Assembly: GCA_030148505.1 (NCBI GenBank)
Contig: JASBTI010000027.1
Location: 1-64,000, forward strand
Reading direction: 5' to 3'
From: Rhodanobacter sp.
Lineage (GTDB): Bacteria; Pseudomonadota; Gammaproteobacteria; Xanthomonadales; Rhodanobacteraceae
DNA: 64,000 bases
Positions within the stretch are counted from its first letter, which is position 1; the number at the start of each line of letters is the position of its first letter. The translations under genes and the position numbers were made by a program. This document shows positions 8,241 through 17,476 of this stretch, in pieces. Under the pieces are notes generated by a model. The model searched no databases, was not told the origin of the DNA, and saw nothing but the letters and a program-made list of their open reading frames with translations.

Positions 8241-8834
8241 ATGACCCGGGTCGAGCTCATCGGCGCGCTGCTCAGCGCGTGGGGCGTCTGGCTCACCGCC
8301 AAACGGCAGCCGTGGTGCTGGCCGATCGGGCTGCTGTCGGTGCTGGTCTATGTGTGGATCTTCGTCGATGCCAAGCTGTATTCGGATGCGCTGCTGCAGC
8401 TCGCGTTCGCGGGGCTGATCGTCTACGGCTGGCACCGCTGGCTGCGCAACCTGGGTGAGGACGGCCTGGTCCGGGTCGCGGCGCTGCCACCCGGGCAGGC
8501 CGCCGCACACCTGCTGATGGGGGGGGCAGGCGCGCTGGCCCTGGGTTTCGTGATGCATCGCTGGACCGACGCCGCCCTGCCCTGGCTGGACTCGGCGCTG
8601 ACCGCGTTCAGCCTGGTAGCGCAGTGGTGGCAGGGACGCCGACATATTGCGGCGTGGTGGTTGTGGATCGTGGTCGACGTGATCTACGTCGGCGAGTACG
8701 TCTACAAACACCTGTTGATCACCTCGGTGCTGTACGCGGGGTTCATCGTGCTGGCGATCATCGGCTTGCGCGCCTGGCAGCAGGCCCGCGACGGCCTTAT
8801 GGTGGAGGCCGAGCCGGACCCATTCGGCTGGTAA
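8241..8834 (+). CDS. pnuT: PnuC/PnuT-family vitamin permease, predicted thiamine transporter
   Basis: A 197-residue inner-membrane protein with six to seven hydrophobic segments. PnuC-family residues are visible: LGVWL-like ABC-free start (LLSAWGVWLTAKRQPWCWP), a Trp-rich VYVWIFVDAKLYSDALLQ, then YGWHRW and WWLWIVVDVIYVGEYVYK near the end. These match the duplicated Trp-containing motifs of the SWEET-like PnuC fold, which works by facilitated diffusion with intracellular phosphorylation as the trap. It begins one base after the receptor stop, so both are translated from the riboswitch-led transcript. The thiamine assignment (PnuT) comes from that context; nicotinamide riboside would be the alternative for a PnuC. 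Confidence 0.88.
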   Translation: MTRVELIGALLSAWGVWLTAKRQPWCWPIGLLSVLVYVWIFVDAKLYSDALLQLAFAGLIVYGWHRWLRNLGEDGLVRVAALPPGQAAAHLLMGGAGALALGFVMHRWTDAALPWLDSALTAFSLVAQWWQGRRHIAAWWLWIVVDVIYVGEYVYKHLLITSVLYAGFIVLAIIGLRAWQQARDGLMVEAEPDPFGW

Positions 8835-8864
8835 GTCACCGCTGCCAGTCTGCCAGGGAATAGA

Positions 8865-11144
8865 TCAGCGCTGCAGGCGCACCGGCACGCCCTTGGAAGC
8901 CGGCGTCTTGGAGGCCTTGTCGTGGTACCACAGCGGCACCAGCGGGTTCATTTCCGGGTAGTAGCCACCGAGGCAGCCGTCGGGGAGATCGAACGGCGTC
9001 ACCGTCAGCCCCGCCACCTCGCGGTGCACGTCGTCGCCCGCATCGCCCACCAGGGTCACCACATCGCCTTCCCGCAACCCCGCCCGCTCCATCTCGGCAG
9101 GATTCATCAACAACACCGTGCGCGACCCTTCCAGCCCGCGCAGACGATCGCTGAAGCCGTAGATGGTGGTATTGAACTGATCGTTGGAGCGCAGCGTGAT
9201 CAAGTGGTATCGACCCGGTGCATCGCCGACACCCAAGGCTGACATCACGCTGGGATCGGTGAATTCGGCCTTGCCGCTGTCGGTTTTCCAGATGCGGTCA
9301 TGGGCAGGGTTGCCGCGGTAGAAGCCTCCCGGCTCGAACATCCGCGCGTTGAAGTCGTGGAATTCCTCGGGATAGGTTTCGGCAATCAGATCGCGCACCT
9401 TGCGGTAGTCGGCCGTCCACTCGTCCCAACGCCACTTGGGATGCGCCGGCAAGGTGGCCTTGGCGATCCCGGCGATGATCGCCAGTTCGGACAACAGCTG
9501 GTCGCTGGCCGGTTTGCGTTTGCCGATCGAGCCGTGGATATGGCTGAAGCTGTCCTCGATCGACACCGCTTGCGGACCACTGTCCTGCATATCCTCCTCG
9601 GGGCGTGCCAGGCAAGGCAGCAGGTACGAGGCGCGACCGTGCACCAGATGGCTGCGATTGAGTTTGGTAGCGATATAGACGGTCAGCGCCTGCTTTCGCC
9701 ACGCCGGCTCCATCACCTCGCGGTCGGGGATGGCCCGCACAAAGTTGCCGCCCAGGCTCACAAAGCCCTTCACCGAGCCATCGACAATGCCTTCGCAGGC
9801 GTCGACCGTAGTCAGGCCGGTATCACGCGGCGGCTCGAAATCGAACATCTTCGCCAGCTTGTCCAACGGCACCAGCTCGGGCTTTTCCGAAATGCCGACC
9901 GTACGCTGCCCCTGCACGTTCGAATGCCCTCGCACCGGCGACATGCCGGCGCCCGGCCGGCCGATATTGCCGCGCATCAGGATCAGATTGACCAGCATGC
10001 CGATGCTCTGTGAACCGTGTACGTGCTGGGTCAATCCCATGCCGTAGACACCGATCACGCGCTCGGCAGCGACGTAGACCTCGGCCGCAGCCTGCAGGTC
10101 GGCCCGCTGCAGCCCGGAGACGCGCTCTATCTTGTCCCAGCTGGCGGCGCGGGCGGACGCGGCAAATGCCTCGAAACCATGGGTATGCTGATCGATGAAA
10201 TCGCGATCCAGGACACTCGGTTTGCCTGCTGCGCAGGCGTCGTCGTCGACGGCAAGCACGTGCTTGCACAGCCCCATCAAGGCGGCGATGTCACCACCGG
10301 GCTTCACCTGCAGATACATGTGCGCCAGCTCGGTGCCGTGTCCGCTCAGCATCTCCAAGGGATTCTGCGGATTGACGAAACGTATCAACCCCTGCTCACG
10401 CACCGGGTTGAAGACGATGATCTTGCAGCCACGTTTGACCGCCTCCTGCAGCGGGTGCAGAAAGCGCGGACTGTTGGTGCCCGGATTCTGGCCGAAATAG
10501 AAGATCGCGTCGCAGTGGTCGAAGTCCTCGAGCTCACACGTACCCACCGGCGAACCAATGACCTTCTTCAGCCCCACCGACGTCGTTTCGTGGCACATGT
10601 TGGAGCTATCGGGCAGGTTGTTGTGACCGTAGAAGCGCGCAAACAGCGCGTAGAGATAGGAAGCCTCCAGTGAGGCCTTGCCCGAGGAGTAGAAGATCAC
10701 CGACTTGGGATCGAGCGCACGCAATTCGCAGGCGATACCGGCAAAAGCATCCCCCCACGAGCAGGCCACGTATTTGTCGGTCGCGGCATCGTAGCGCAGC
10801 GGTTCGGTCAAACGCCCCTGCATTTCCAGATCGTAATCCTGCCATTGCAGCAAGTCCGCCACCGTATGTTCCGCGAAAAAATCCGCTGTGCACCGGTCCC
10901 GCGTTAGATCCCAGATGGTGGCCTTGGCGCCGTTTTCGCAAAACTCGAAGGTATGCGGGTGCGCGGGCTTGCCCCAGGCGCACGAACTGCACATATAACC
11001 TCCTGCCTTGTTCTGCCGCATCAATGTCTCGACCACGACCGGAGTGGAGAGCTCACGCTTGAAAACACTCCCGATGCCTTTCAATGAGCCCCAGCCCCCG
11101 GCCGGCCCATCGTAGTGTTTCGTTTCCTCTCGCTCGTCTGTCAT
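8865..11144 (-). CDS. YdeP/FdhF-like molybdopterin oxidoreductase
   Basis: A 759-residue cytoplasmic protein of the bis-molybdopterin (DMSO reductase) superfamily, closest in style to E. coli YdeP, an unassigned formate-dehydrogenase-like enzyme tied to acid resistance. It opens with GGYMCSSCAWGKP, giving two Cys rather than the usual four-Cys [4Fe-4S] set at this position. Later come SSGKASLEASYLYALFARF, SNMCHETTS (candidate Mo-ligating Cys), a GHSNVQGQRT cofactor segment, and a C-terminal molybdopterin-binding domain (about 640-759, LRSNDQFNTTIYGF). No Tat signal is present. It faces away from a small gene and a MOSC-domain gene, another link to molybdenum chemistry. Substrate is unknown. 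Confidence 0.88.
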   Translation of the reverse strand: MTDEREETKHYDGPAGGWGSLKGIGSVFKRELSTPVVVETLMRQNKAGGYMCSSCAWGKPAHPHTFEFCENGAKATIWDLTRDRCTADFFAEHTVADLLQWQDYDLEMQGRLTEPLRYDAATDKYVACSWGDAFAGIACELRALDPKSVIFYSSGKASLEASYLYALFARFYGHNNLPDSSNMCHETTSVGLKKVIGSPVGTCELEDFDHCDAIFYFGQNPGTNSPRFLHPLQEAVKRGCKIIVFNPVREQGLIRFVNPQNPLEMLSGHGTELAHMYLQVKPGGDIAALMGLCKHVLAVDDDACAAGKPSVLDRDFIDQHTHGFEAFAASARAASWDKIERVSGLQRADLQAAAEVYVAAERVIGVYGMGLTQHVHGSQSIGMLVNLILMRGNIGRPGAGMSPVRGHSNVQGQRTVGISEKPELVPLDKLAKMFDFEPPRDTGLTTVDACEGIVDGSVKGFVSLGGNFVRAIPDREVMEPAWRKQALTVYIATKLNRSHLVHGRASYLLPCLARPEEDMQDSGPQAVSIEDSFSHIHGSIGKRKPASDQLLSELAIIAGIAKATLPAHPKWRWDEWTADYRKVRDLIAETYPEEFHDFNARMFEPGGFYRGNPAHDRIWKTDSGKAEFTDPSVMSALGVGDAPGRYHLITLRSNDQFNTTIYGFSDRLRGLEGSRTVLLMNPAEMERAGLREGDVVTLVGDAGDDVHREVAGLTVTPFDLPDGCLGGYYPEMNPLVPLWYHDKASKTPASKGVPVRLQR

Positions 11145-11400
11145 CGCTGATCTCCGGTTCTGGATATGCTGGTGCGCAGGGCGACCTGCGCCAATGGCGG
11201 CTCACTATCCCGTCACGGCGAGCGACGTGCGCCACCATCCGTGCGAGCCATCCTGGACCGGCGGATGTGAAGTATTGGTGGTCCAGGATTTAGCCTGCCG
11301 TGTGGACGCCCCGCGACCAAAACCCTTGGTCAGCCGCTGTTGACACGTCCAGCCCCGCGGCGTGCGAAAATCACCGTTCTTCTCGCTTTCCGCTATCGCC

Positions 11401-11700
11401 ATGGCCCCGCAGAACTACGACTTTCGCCAATTCCAGAATGAACTGGCTGCGCTCGACAGCTCCCCGGCGCGTGAGAAAACACCCGCCGCCACCGGCAAAA
11501 AACGTACTACCGCAGAGCGGCAAGCTACCGCCCGCGAAGAATTTCTGGCCTTGCGCGAGCGCCACAACTGGTCGGTCGCCGACGTGGTGGCGTTCTTCCC
11601 CGAGGAGGAAGGCATCGCCTATCTGCAGCAACTGCTCGCCATCGCCGAACAAAAGCCGCGACGGAGACGAAAAAAGGCCGCCGAAAAGGGAGCGCCGTGA
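11401..11700 (+). CDS. small basic-tailed protein of unknown function
   Basis: A 99-residue protein (start 11401; the frame extends upstream but without resemblance). A charged, helix-prone first half (TTAERQATAREEFLALRE) leads to HNWSVADVVAFFPEEEG and a run of basic residues at the C-terminus (PRRRRKKAAEK), suggesting a nucleic-acid contact. I do not recognise a family; it somewhat recalls small H-NS-like or nucleoid-associated proteins, but the H-NS DNA-binding loop is not evident. It lies 40 bases before the MOSC gene on the same strand and may share its transcript. Confidence 0.65.
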   Translation: MAPQNYDFRQFQNELAALDSSPAREKTPAATGKKRTTAERQATAREEFLALRERHNWSVADVVAFFPEEEGIAYLQQLLAIAEQKPRRRRKKAAEKGAP

Positions 11701-11740
11701 TCGCCCGTCAGACCCTTTCGATGCACGGTGCTCTGCAACG

Positions 11741-12388
11741 ATGACTATGACCCTGGTATCGGTGAATGTCGCGCAACCGATCGCCGTGGCCCACAACGGC
11801 ACCTCCGTGATGACCGGCATCTTCAAGCAGCCGGTGGCAGGCGCTGTCGCCGTACACCGACTGAATCTCGCCGGTGACGGCCAGGCCGACCTGACCAAAC
11901 ACGGCGGCATGCACAAGGCCGTGTATGCGTATTCGCTCGACCACTACAGCTACTGGCGTGATCTGCTGGGCCGGGACGCGTTGCCGCTTGGCCAGTTCGG
12001 CGAGAACCTGACGGTGGCCGGGCTGGACGAAGCCGAACTATGCGTGGGCGATCAACTGCAGATCGGCGATGCACTGTTCAGCATCAGCCAGCCCCGCACG
12101 CCATGCTTCAAGCTTGGCATCCGGTTGGCCGACCCGCGCATGCCCAAACTGTTCGCCGAATCCCTGCGCACCGGGGTCTATCTGCAAGTGCTTGAGGAAG
12201 GCACGCTCGCCGCGGGCAGCACGGTGGAGGTGGTCGCCCGGGACCCACACCGGTTGTCGATCCGCACGCTGTTCGATGCCTACCGGAAACCTGACGATCC
12301 CGCGGCGCAGGAAATCCTTACCCGAGCATTGGGGATTTCCGCGCTGTCGCCGCAATGGCGTGAGCACATCGCTCAGCGATTGGCCTGA
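11741..12388 (+). CDS. MOSC-domain protein (YiiM-like)
   Basis: A 215-residue protein with the MOSC fold used for handling molybdenum cofactor or its sulfur. The hallmarks are LTKHGGMHKAVYAYSLDHYSYW (about 50-71), GQFGENLTVAGLDE and SQPRTPCFKLGIRL, which includes the conserved Cys proposed to carry sulfur or bind the cofactor. E. coli YiiM, which reduces hydroxylated purines with YcbX-like chemistry, has the same length and order. A C-terminal 3-alpha region follows (about 170-215). The ATG at 11741 is used; another two codons later is possible. The YdeP-like molybdoenzyme is transcribed in the opposite direction about 600 bases to the left. Confidence 0.88.
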   Translation: MTMTLVSVNVAQPIAVAHNGTSVMTGIFKQPVAGAVAVHRLNLAGDGQADLTKHGGMHKAVYAYSLDHYSYWRDLLGRDALPLGQFGENLTVAGLDEAELCVGDQLQIGDALFSISQPRTPCFKLGIRLADPRMPKLFAESLRTGVYLQVLEEGTLAAGSTVEVVARDPHRLSIRTLFDAYRKPDDPAAQEILTRALGISALSPQWREHIAQRLA

Positions 12389-12541
12389 GGCACCTGCCTG
12401 AACGCCACTCCCACCGCCGCGCGACAGCCAACCGCCTCACCTTGCAGCGCAAAGGACAGTGGATATACCGACGCAGAATCGCCGATGCCACGGTAAAGTT
12501 TCACCCGTCCCTACCGATTACCCATAAGGTAGCCGTGGACT

Positions 12542-14296
12542 GTGGACCGGCGAGTTACGACGGGCACCGTCGGTACCGGAAAAGAGTCGTCGGCAATCAG
12601 CGTCTGGCCAGCCAGACGCCCCAGGATACATATCCCGGCCGGGAGGCTTTCAGTGCAATTTCCGTTCGTACCGCTCAAGACGCGCATCGAGTCCGCTGCA
12701 CGCAGGTTCTCTGCGCAATTCCCCGGAAATTTTGCCCTCGACGAGGGCGACAAGGTACCGATCGGCGAACGCACGACCCCGGCGCTGCGCAGTGGCAGCA
12801 CCTTGCTCAACCTGAACTTCGCGGTACCCGACCGGTTCAGCGCGGAAACTCGCGTCACGGCCACGGTGTTTGCACGCGATGGCGAGGACTTCATTAGAGT
12901 CACCACCTCGGTCCGGAAGAAAGATGGCGGACGCGCGGTAGGGACGCTGCTGGACCGGTCCCATCCAGCTTATCCCTTACTGTTGTCGAAACAGTCCTAT
13001 ACCGGCTATGCCACGATTTTCGATACGCAGTTCATGACCCGCTACGATCCGATCATGGACGGAGCCCGGCGAGTCATCGGCGCGCGTTATGTCGGCCTGG
13101 ACGTGAGTCACATGCGCAGTATTGGCATGCCGCTGCGCGTTGCCTTGGCGACCGCTGCCCTCAATGCTGCGATCGGCACAGGCTGGTGGGCGTCACTCCC
13201 TCGCATGGCAGCTGGCGCCGACATCGTCCGACTCTATGTCCTGGGCGCACTGTCCTGCCTGATGGTGCCGCTGAGCAGCTACCTCCTGGTGCAGCGAAAC
13301 ATCCGCCGCCCCATGGCCGAGTGCAAGGAGGCCGCGGGCAAAATCGCCGCCGGCGATCTAAGCGCCCAGGTCCCGGTGGATCGACGTGACGATATCGGCC
13401 AGTTGCTGCAAGCCATCAATGGTATCGGCGTTGGGCTGGCGGATGTGGTGCTGAACGTGCGCCAGGCTAGCGACAGCATCCATACTGCGTCAGGTCAGAT
13501 TGCCGCCGGCACATCCGATCTTTCTCATCGCACCCAGGGACAGGCGGCCGCCCTCGAGGAGACGGCCTCTGCCATGGAGCAACTGACCTCCACAGTAAGG
13601 CAGAACGCGGAGCATGCCGCCGAAGCCGATCAACTGGTGGCTTCCGCCGCAGTACTCGCCAAGGATGGTGGCGATATCGTTGAAAAGATGGTTTCAACGA
13701 TGGGAAACATCAAGTCCAACTCCCAGCGTATCGAAGATATTGCGGGAATGATCGACAGCATCGCGTTCCAGACCAACATCCTCGCGCTGAATGCCGCCGT
13801 AGAGGCAGCCCGGGCGGGCGAGCACGGAAGAGGCTTTTCCGTGGTGGCCAGCGAAGTGAGGGGGCTGGCGCAACGTGCCGCTGTCGCCGCGAAGGAAATC
13901 AAGGAGCTGATCACCGTCTCGGTCGAGACGGTGGATGCGGGCTCGATCTTGGCGGACAACGCGGGAGAAGCGACCCGGAAGATCGCACTGGCGATTCAGA
14001 AATCGGCGCTGCTGATGAATCATATCTCTGTGGCGAGCGCAGAGCAGAGCAAGGGTATCGAGGAGATCAGTTCCGCGATCGGGCAAATGGACGAAACGAC
14101 GCAGAGCAACGCGGCGCTGGTCGAGCAGTCGGAAGCGGCGTCGACGAGTCTGAGAGAGCAGACAGAACGCATGCGCCGGGCGGTGTCAATGTTCAAGACC
14201 GCCGACCAGATCGTTTTTCAGCACCTCGGCGCAAGGGCTGCGACACCTGCAGAGACGCAGACACCCGTCGCGACACTGGCCGGCAGTGACGCCTAG
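12542..14296 (+). CDS. methyl-accepting chemotaxis protein with an incomplete N-terminus
   Basis: 584 residues from a GTG; start uncertain. Residues 55-190 match the second part of a Cache3/Cache2-type sensor (ARRFSAQFPGNFALDEGD, LLDRSHPAYPLL, GYATIFDTQFMTRYDPI, ARRVIGARYVGLDVS). Two hydrophobic stretches follow at about 197-218 and 228-252, then a HAMP domain and a full signalling domain whose hairpin tip contains AFQTNILALNAAVEAARAGE. What is missing is the first transmembrane helix and the start of the sensor: the first 50 residues are not hydrophobic and resemble nothing. Either the 5' end was lost by rearrangement or frameshift, or the protein is anchored only by the downstream pair of helices. 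Confidence 0.85.
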   Translation: MDRRVTTGTVGTGKESSAISVWPARRPRIHIPAGRLSVQFPFVPLKTRIESAARRFSAQFPGNFALDEGDKVPIGERTTPALRSGSTLLNLNFAVPDRFSAETRVTATVFARDGEDFIRVTTSVRKKDGGRAVGTLLDRSHPAYPLLLSKQSYTGYATIFDTQFMTRYDPIMDGARRVIGARYVGLDVSHMRSIGMPLRVALATAALNAAIGTGWWASLPRMAAGADIVRLYVLGALSCLMVPLSSYLLVQRNIRRPMAECKEAAGKIAAGDLSAQVPVDRRDDIGQLLQAINGIGVGLADVVLNVRQASDSIHTASGQIAAGTSDLSHRTQGQAAALEETASAMEQLTSTVRQNAEHAAEADQLVASAAVLAKDGGDIVEKMVSTMGNIKSNSQRIEDIAGMIDSIAFQTNILALNAAVEAARAGEHGRGFSVVASEVRGLAQRAAVAAKEIKELITVSVETVDAGSILADNAGEATRKIALAIQKSALLMNHISVASAEQSKGIEEISSAIGQMDETTQSNAALVEQSEAASTSLREQTERMRRAVSMFKTADQIVFQHLGARAATPAETQTPVATLAGSDA

Positions 14297-14893
14297 CCCG
14301 CGACGGGATGAGACGCCACGACACGCGCGACGCCCATCGATAGCAAGCAGATCTCCCCGAGCCGCAGCCACTCGCCTCCCTCTAGCCCGCCAAAAAGAAT
14401 CAGAAGGCAACTAACGGCTGGGCCGGCAGTGTGCTGACCGAGCACAGCACAGCCGCGGTCGGTGCGGCAGGGTATTGCGCTTCAAGCCGCAGGCATTGCG
14501 GCTAGCGCTGGCCGGCTGCACCGGACATCGGGACCGGGGCAAGCTGCTGGGCCTGGAGCCCCCGCTGCCGAAGCCACTTTTCCCGATCCGCTATTTGGGG
14601 GTCTCACCCTCTGCGCGAATACCGGTATAGCAGTCCCTGGCGCACCCTCATCCACACCGAAAAGCCCTTGAGCTTCGCACCCCGAATGGTTGACGTCGAC
14701 AACTCGATGCAGTGCCGGCCGCATCGGCGTCCCCTCCCTGAGCGTCACCAAACTCATCAACGCCGCAGACCGGGCCGGACCTTTTGAAGGTTGACCCCGG
14801 CCGTTCAGCGGCAGATAGTGGCGCGTAAGGGTATGCATGGTCCTGATGCGTATCCGCTTGAAAGTCTATTGCAGGCTTTCCCGGGAGGTCGCC
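14297..14893. other. non-coding stretch, nothing recognised
   Basis: About 600 bases between the chemotaxis gene and the secreted-protein gene. Short open frames exist on both strands but none has a plausible ribosome site together with protein-like composition. No RNA, repeat or terminator was identified, apart from a good ribosome site (GGGAGGT, 14883-14889) belonging to the gene that follows. Confidence 0.5.
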
Positions 14894-15460
14894 ATGAAAG
14901 CAAGACTGAGTCAAACTGTGCTGGTCGCGGGTTTGTTGATGGCCAGTGCCGGTGCCGCGTCTACCGAATCGTTGTCGCTGAATGCCTTCAAACCCCGAGT
15001 GCTGCCGGTATTGGTAGAGGTCGACTCGACCGGCAAAATTGTCGACGTCTCGCCTTCCAGCAAGCTGTCGCCCGCGTTTGACCGGCTGCTCCATCAGACC
15101 TTGGATGCCATGATCAGCAAGCCGGCGATGCTCAAGGGACACCCGGTGTCCAGCCAGTTCGTGATGAATCTCGCCATGCAGGCGACGCCGCGTGCTGACG
15201 GCAAATACGATGCCCGATTTGTTTACGTGTCGACCTCACCGGTCCCCTCGGGGTCCTGGTACTGGGTGCATCAGGACGGCGTTCGCCTGGCGCTGGCACC
15301 ACAAGGCGGCTTCGAACCCCGCCAGCGTATTCAACGGCCGCTCGGGGGCGACACTTATCGAAACGTGCGTTACCCGACAGCCCCACCAGCGCCGGCGGCA
15401 CAAACTGCTACGCGCAGCCTGGCAACCCTGGGCGCTCAGTCAGACAGGGCGCGCCACTGA
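14894..15460 (+). CDS. exported protein with a TonB-C-terminal-like segment
   Basis: 188 residues starting at an ATG preceded by GGGAGGTCGCC, a strong ribosome site that decides against the frame's earlier ATG at 14837. A signal peptide (residues 1-24, LVAGLLMASAGAAS) is followed by VLVEVDSTGKIVDVSPSS and FDRLLHQTLDAMISKPAM, a beta-alpha pattern reminiscent of the TonB C-terminal fold (Val-x-Val-x-x-x-Gly then a helix ending near a Pro-Ala). There is no membrane anchor other than the signal peptide, and the last 40 residues are low in order (Pro/Ala/Thr). Function is unknown. The downstream terminator is shared with htpG on the other strand. Confidence 0.75.
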   Translation: MKARLSQTVLVAGLLMASAGAASTESLSLNAFKPRVLPVLVEVDSTGKIVDVSPSSKLSPAFDRLLHQTLDAMISKPAMLKGHPVSSQFVMNLAMQATPRADGKYDARFVYVSTSPVPSGSWYWVHQDGVRLALAPQGGFEPRQRIQRPLGGDTYRNVRYPTAPPAPAAQTATRSLATLGAQSDRARH

Positions 15461-15555
15461 CCGAGCGCTGAGAGACACTCGAAGCGCCCCGCCGGTTTGC
15501 TGAAATTCTTGCGAAAACCCGCCCACGGGATCGCCAAGAGGGCGGAGGGACAAGA

Positions 15556-15583
15556 AAAAGCCCGCCGTTTGGCGGGCCTTTTC
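15556..15583. terminator. bidirectional rho-independent terminator
   Basis: A GCCCGCC / GGCGGGC stem with a GTTT loop flanked by an A-run on the left and a T-run on the right, so it can stop transcription of the exported-protein gene on the plus strand and of htpG on the minus strand. Confidence 0.9.
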
Positions 15584-15607
15584 ACAAGCAGCACGACGCG
15601 AAGCGCT

Positions 15608-17476
15608 TTAACCCAGCAACACCCGATTCATTCGCTGCACAAACGCTGCCGGGTCCGGCAACTGCGCGCCTGCGGCAATCTCCGCCTGCTCCAGCAGCAA
15701 GGTGGCGAGGTCGCCGGCCTTGGCTTCGTCCGCTTCCGTTTCCACCCGCTTGACCAGCGCATGCCCCGGATTGATCTCCAGCGTCGGCTTGCTTTCGGGC
15801 ATGTCCTGGCCGGCTTCGCGCAGCAGACGGGCCAGGTGCGGCGCCATCTCGTAATCGCTGAGCGCCAGACAGGATGGCGAATCCGTGAGGCGCGCGGAAA
15901 CCTTGACCTCACCCACACGATCGCCCAGCAGCTCCTTGAGCTTCTTCAGCAAAGGCTCGGCCTCCTTGGTGGCCTCCTCCTGTTTCTTCTTGTCCGCCTC
16001 GTCCAGCGGCAGCTCGCCCTTGGCGACGTTCTGCAGCTTTTTGCCCGCATACTCGCTGAGGCTGCCGAGCATCCATTCGTCGATGCGGTCGAACATCAGC
16101 AGGACCTCGGTGCCTTTGGCCTTGAACGCTTCGAGCTGAGGGCTGCCCAGCGCCGCCGCGTAGCTGTCGGCAGTGATAAACCAAACCTTTTCCTGGCCAA
16201 CCGGCATCCGACCGATATAGTCGTCCAGCGACACCGTTTGCGCGGCCCCGTCCCCTTTGGTGGACGCAAACCGCAGCAGCTTGGCGATACGCTCACGGTT
16301 GTTGCCGTCCTCGCTGATGCCTTCCTTGAGGGTATTGCCGAAGGCCTTGTAGAAGGTGGCGAACTTCTCGGGCTCGTCCTTGGCCAGCTTCTCAATCAAG
16401 TCGAGCACGCGCTTGACGCAGGCTCCCTTGATGCGGTCAAGCTGACGGTTCTGCTGCAGGATCTCGCGGCTGACATTGAGCGGCAGGTCGTCGGCATCGA
16501 CCACGCCGCGCACGAAGCGCAGGTAGTTGGGCAGCAGCTCCTCGGCGGCGTCCATGATGAAGACGCGCTTGATGTACAGCTTCAGGCCCTTGCGCTCGTC
16601 GCGGCCGCCCATCATCAGGTCGAACGGTGGCTGCGACGGCAAGTACAGCAGGGTGGTGAAGCTCTGGCTCCCTTCGACCCGGTTGTGCGTCCAGGCCAGC
16701 GCATCGTTGAAGTCGTGACCGAGCGACTTGTAAAAACCCTGGTAGTCCTCGTCGGAAATTTCCGACTTGGGCTTGGTCCACAGCGCCGAGGCGGCGTTGG
16801 TGCTCTCGAATTTGTCGGTGGGCTTGCCGTCCTTCTCGACCGGCATGCGGATCGGAAACGCCACGTGGTCGGAGTACTTGCGGATCAGCGACTTCAATTG
16901 CCAGCCCTTGAGGAACTCGTCCTCGTCGGACTTCAGATGCAGAATCACGGCGGTGCCGCGCTCTGCCGTGTCGACGGCTTCCAGCGAATACTCGCCCTTG
17001 CCGTCGCTTTCCCATTTCACACCTTCGGCCGCGGGCGTGTCGGCACGGCGCGTGATCACGGTGACCTTGTCGGCCACCACGAAGGCGGAATAGAAACCTA
17101 CGCCGAACTGGCCGATCAGGCGCGCGTCGGCCTTCTGCTCGCCTGACATGGCTTCCAGGAAACGCTTGGTGCCGGAGCTGGCGATGGTGCCGATGTTGGC
17201 CACCACTTCGTCGCGTGTCATGCCGATGCCATTGTCGCGCACGGTGATGGTGCGTGCCTCCTCGTCCCAGCTGACGTCGATGTGCAGTTCGCTGTCACCG
17301 GCAGAGAGCTCCGGGTTGGCGATCGACTCGAAGCGCAGCTTGTCGCAGGCGTCGGAAGCATTGGAAATCAGTTCGCGCAGGAAGATCTCCTTGTGCGAGT
17401 AAAGCGAGTGGGTGACCAGGTGCAGTACCTGGGCGACTTCAGCTTCGAATTTGCGGGTTTCGGCGGGTGCATTCAT
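15608..17476 (-). CDS. htpG: Hsp90-family molecular chaperone HtpG
   Basis: ATP-dependent cytoplasmic chaperone that remodels client proteins as a dimer. The 622-residue length matches the family. The GHKL ATPase motifs are intact: ELISNASDACDKLRFE, DNGIGMTRDEV and GQFGVGFYSAFVVADK. The middle domain contains the catalytic-loop segment and the conserved VDADDLPLNVSREILQQ, and the C-terminal dimerisation domain runs from about 500. It is followed by a terminator and lies 117 bases downstream of htpX on the same strand; the two heat-shock genes could share a transcript. A ribosome site (GAGAG) precedes the ATG. Confidence 0.98.
   Translation of the reverse strand: MNAPAETRKFEAEVAQVLHLVTHSLYSHKEIFLRELISNASDACDKLRFESIANPELSAGDSELHIDVSWDEEARTITVRDNGIGMTRDEVVANIGTIASSGTKRFLEAMSGEQKADARLIGQFGVGFYSAFVVADKVTVITRRADTPAAEGVKWESDGKGEYSLEAVDTAERGTAVILHLKSDEDEFLKGWQLKSLIRKYSDHVAFPIRMPVEKDGKPTDKFESTNAASALWTKPKSEISDEDYQGFYKSLGHDFNDALAWTHNRVEGSQSFTTLLYLPSQPPFDLMMGGRDERKGLKLYIKRVFIMDAAEELLPNYLRFVRGVVDADDLPLNVSREILQQNRQLDRIKGACVKRVLDLIEKLAKDEPEKFATFYKAFGNTLKEGISEDGNNRERIAKLLRFASTKGDGAAQTVSLDDYIGRMPVGQEKVWFITADSYAAALGSPQLEAFKAKGTEVLLMFDRIDEWMLGSLSEYAGKKLQNVAKGELPLDEADKKKQEEATKEAEPLLKKLKELLGDRVGEVKVSARLTDSPSCLALSDYEMAPHLARLLREAGQDMPESKPTLEINPGHALVKRVETEADEAKAGDLATLLLEQAEIAAGAQLPDPAAFVQRMNRVLLG

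Noticed and set aside
14482-14838. A 118-codon minus-strand open frame between the chemotaxis and exported-protein genes
   Set aside because: Composition is typical of non-coding high-GC antisense frames, there is no ribosome site, and it is not related to any family I know.
15497-17146. A 549-codon plus-strand frame opposite htpG
   Set aside because: Exact antisense of a conserved chaperone gene, with no ribosome site or resemblance of its own.
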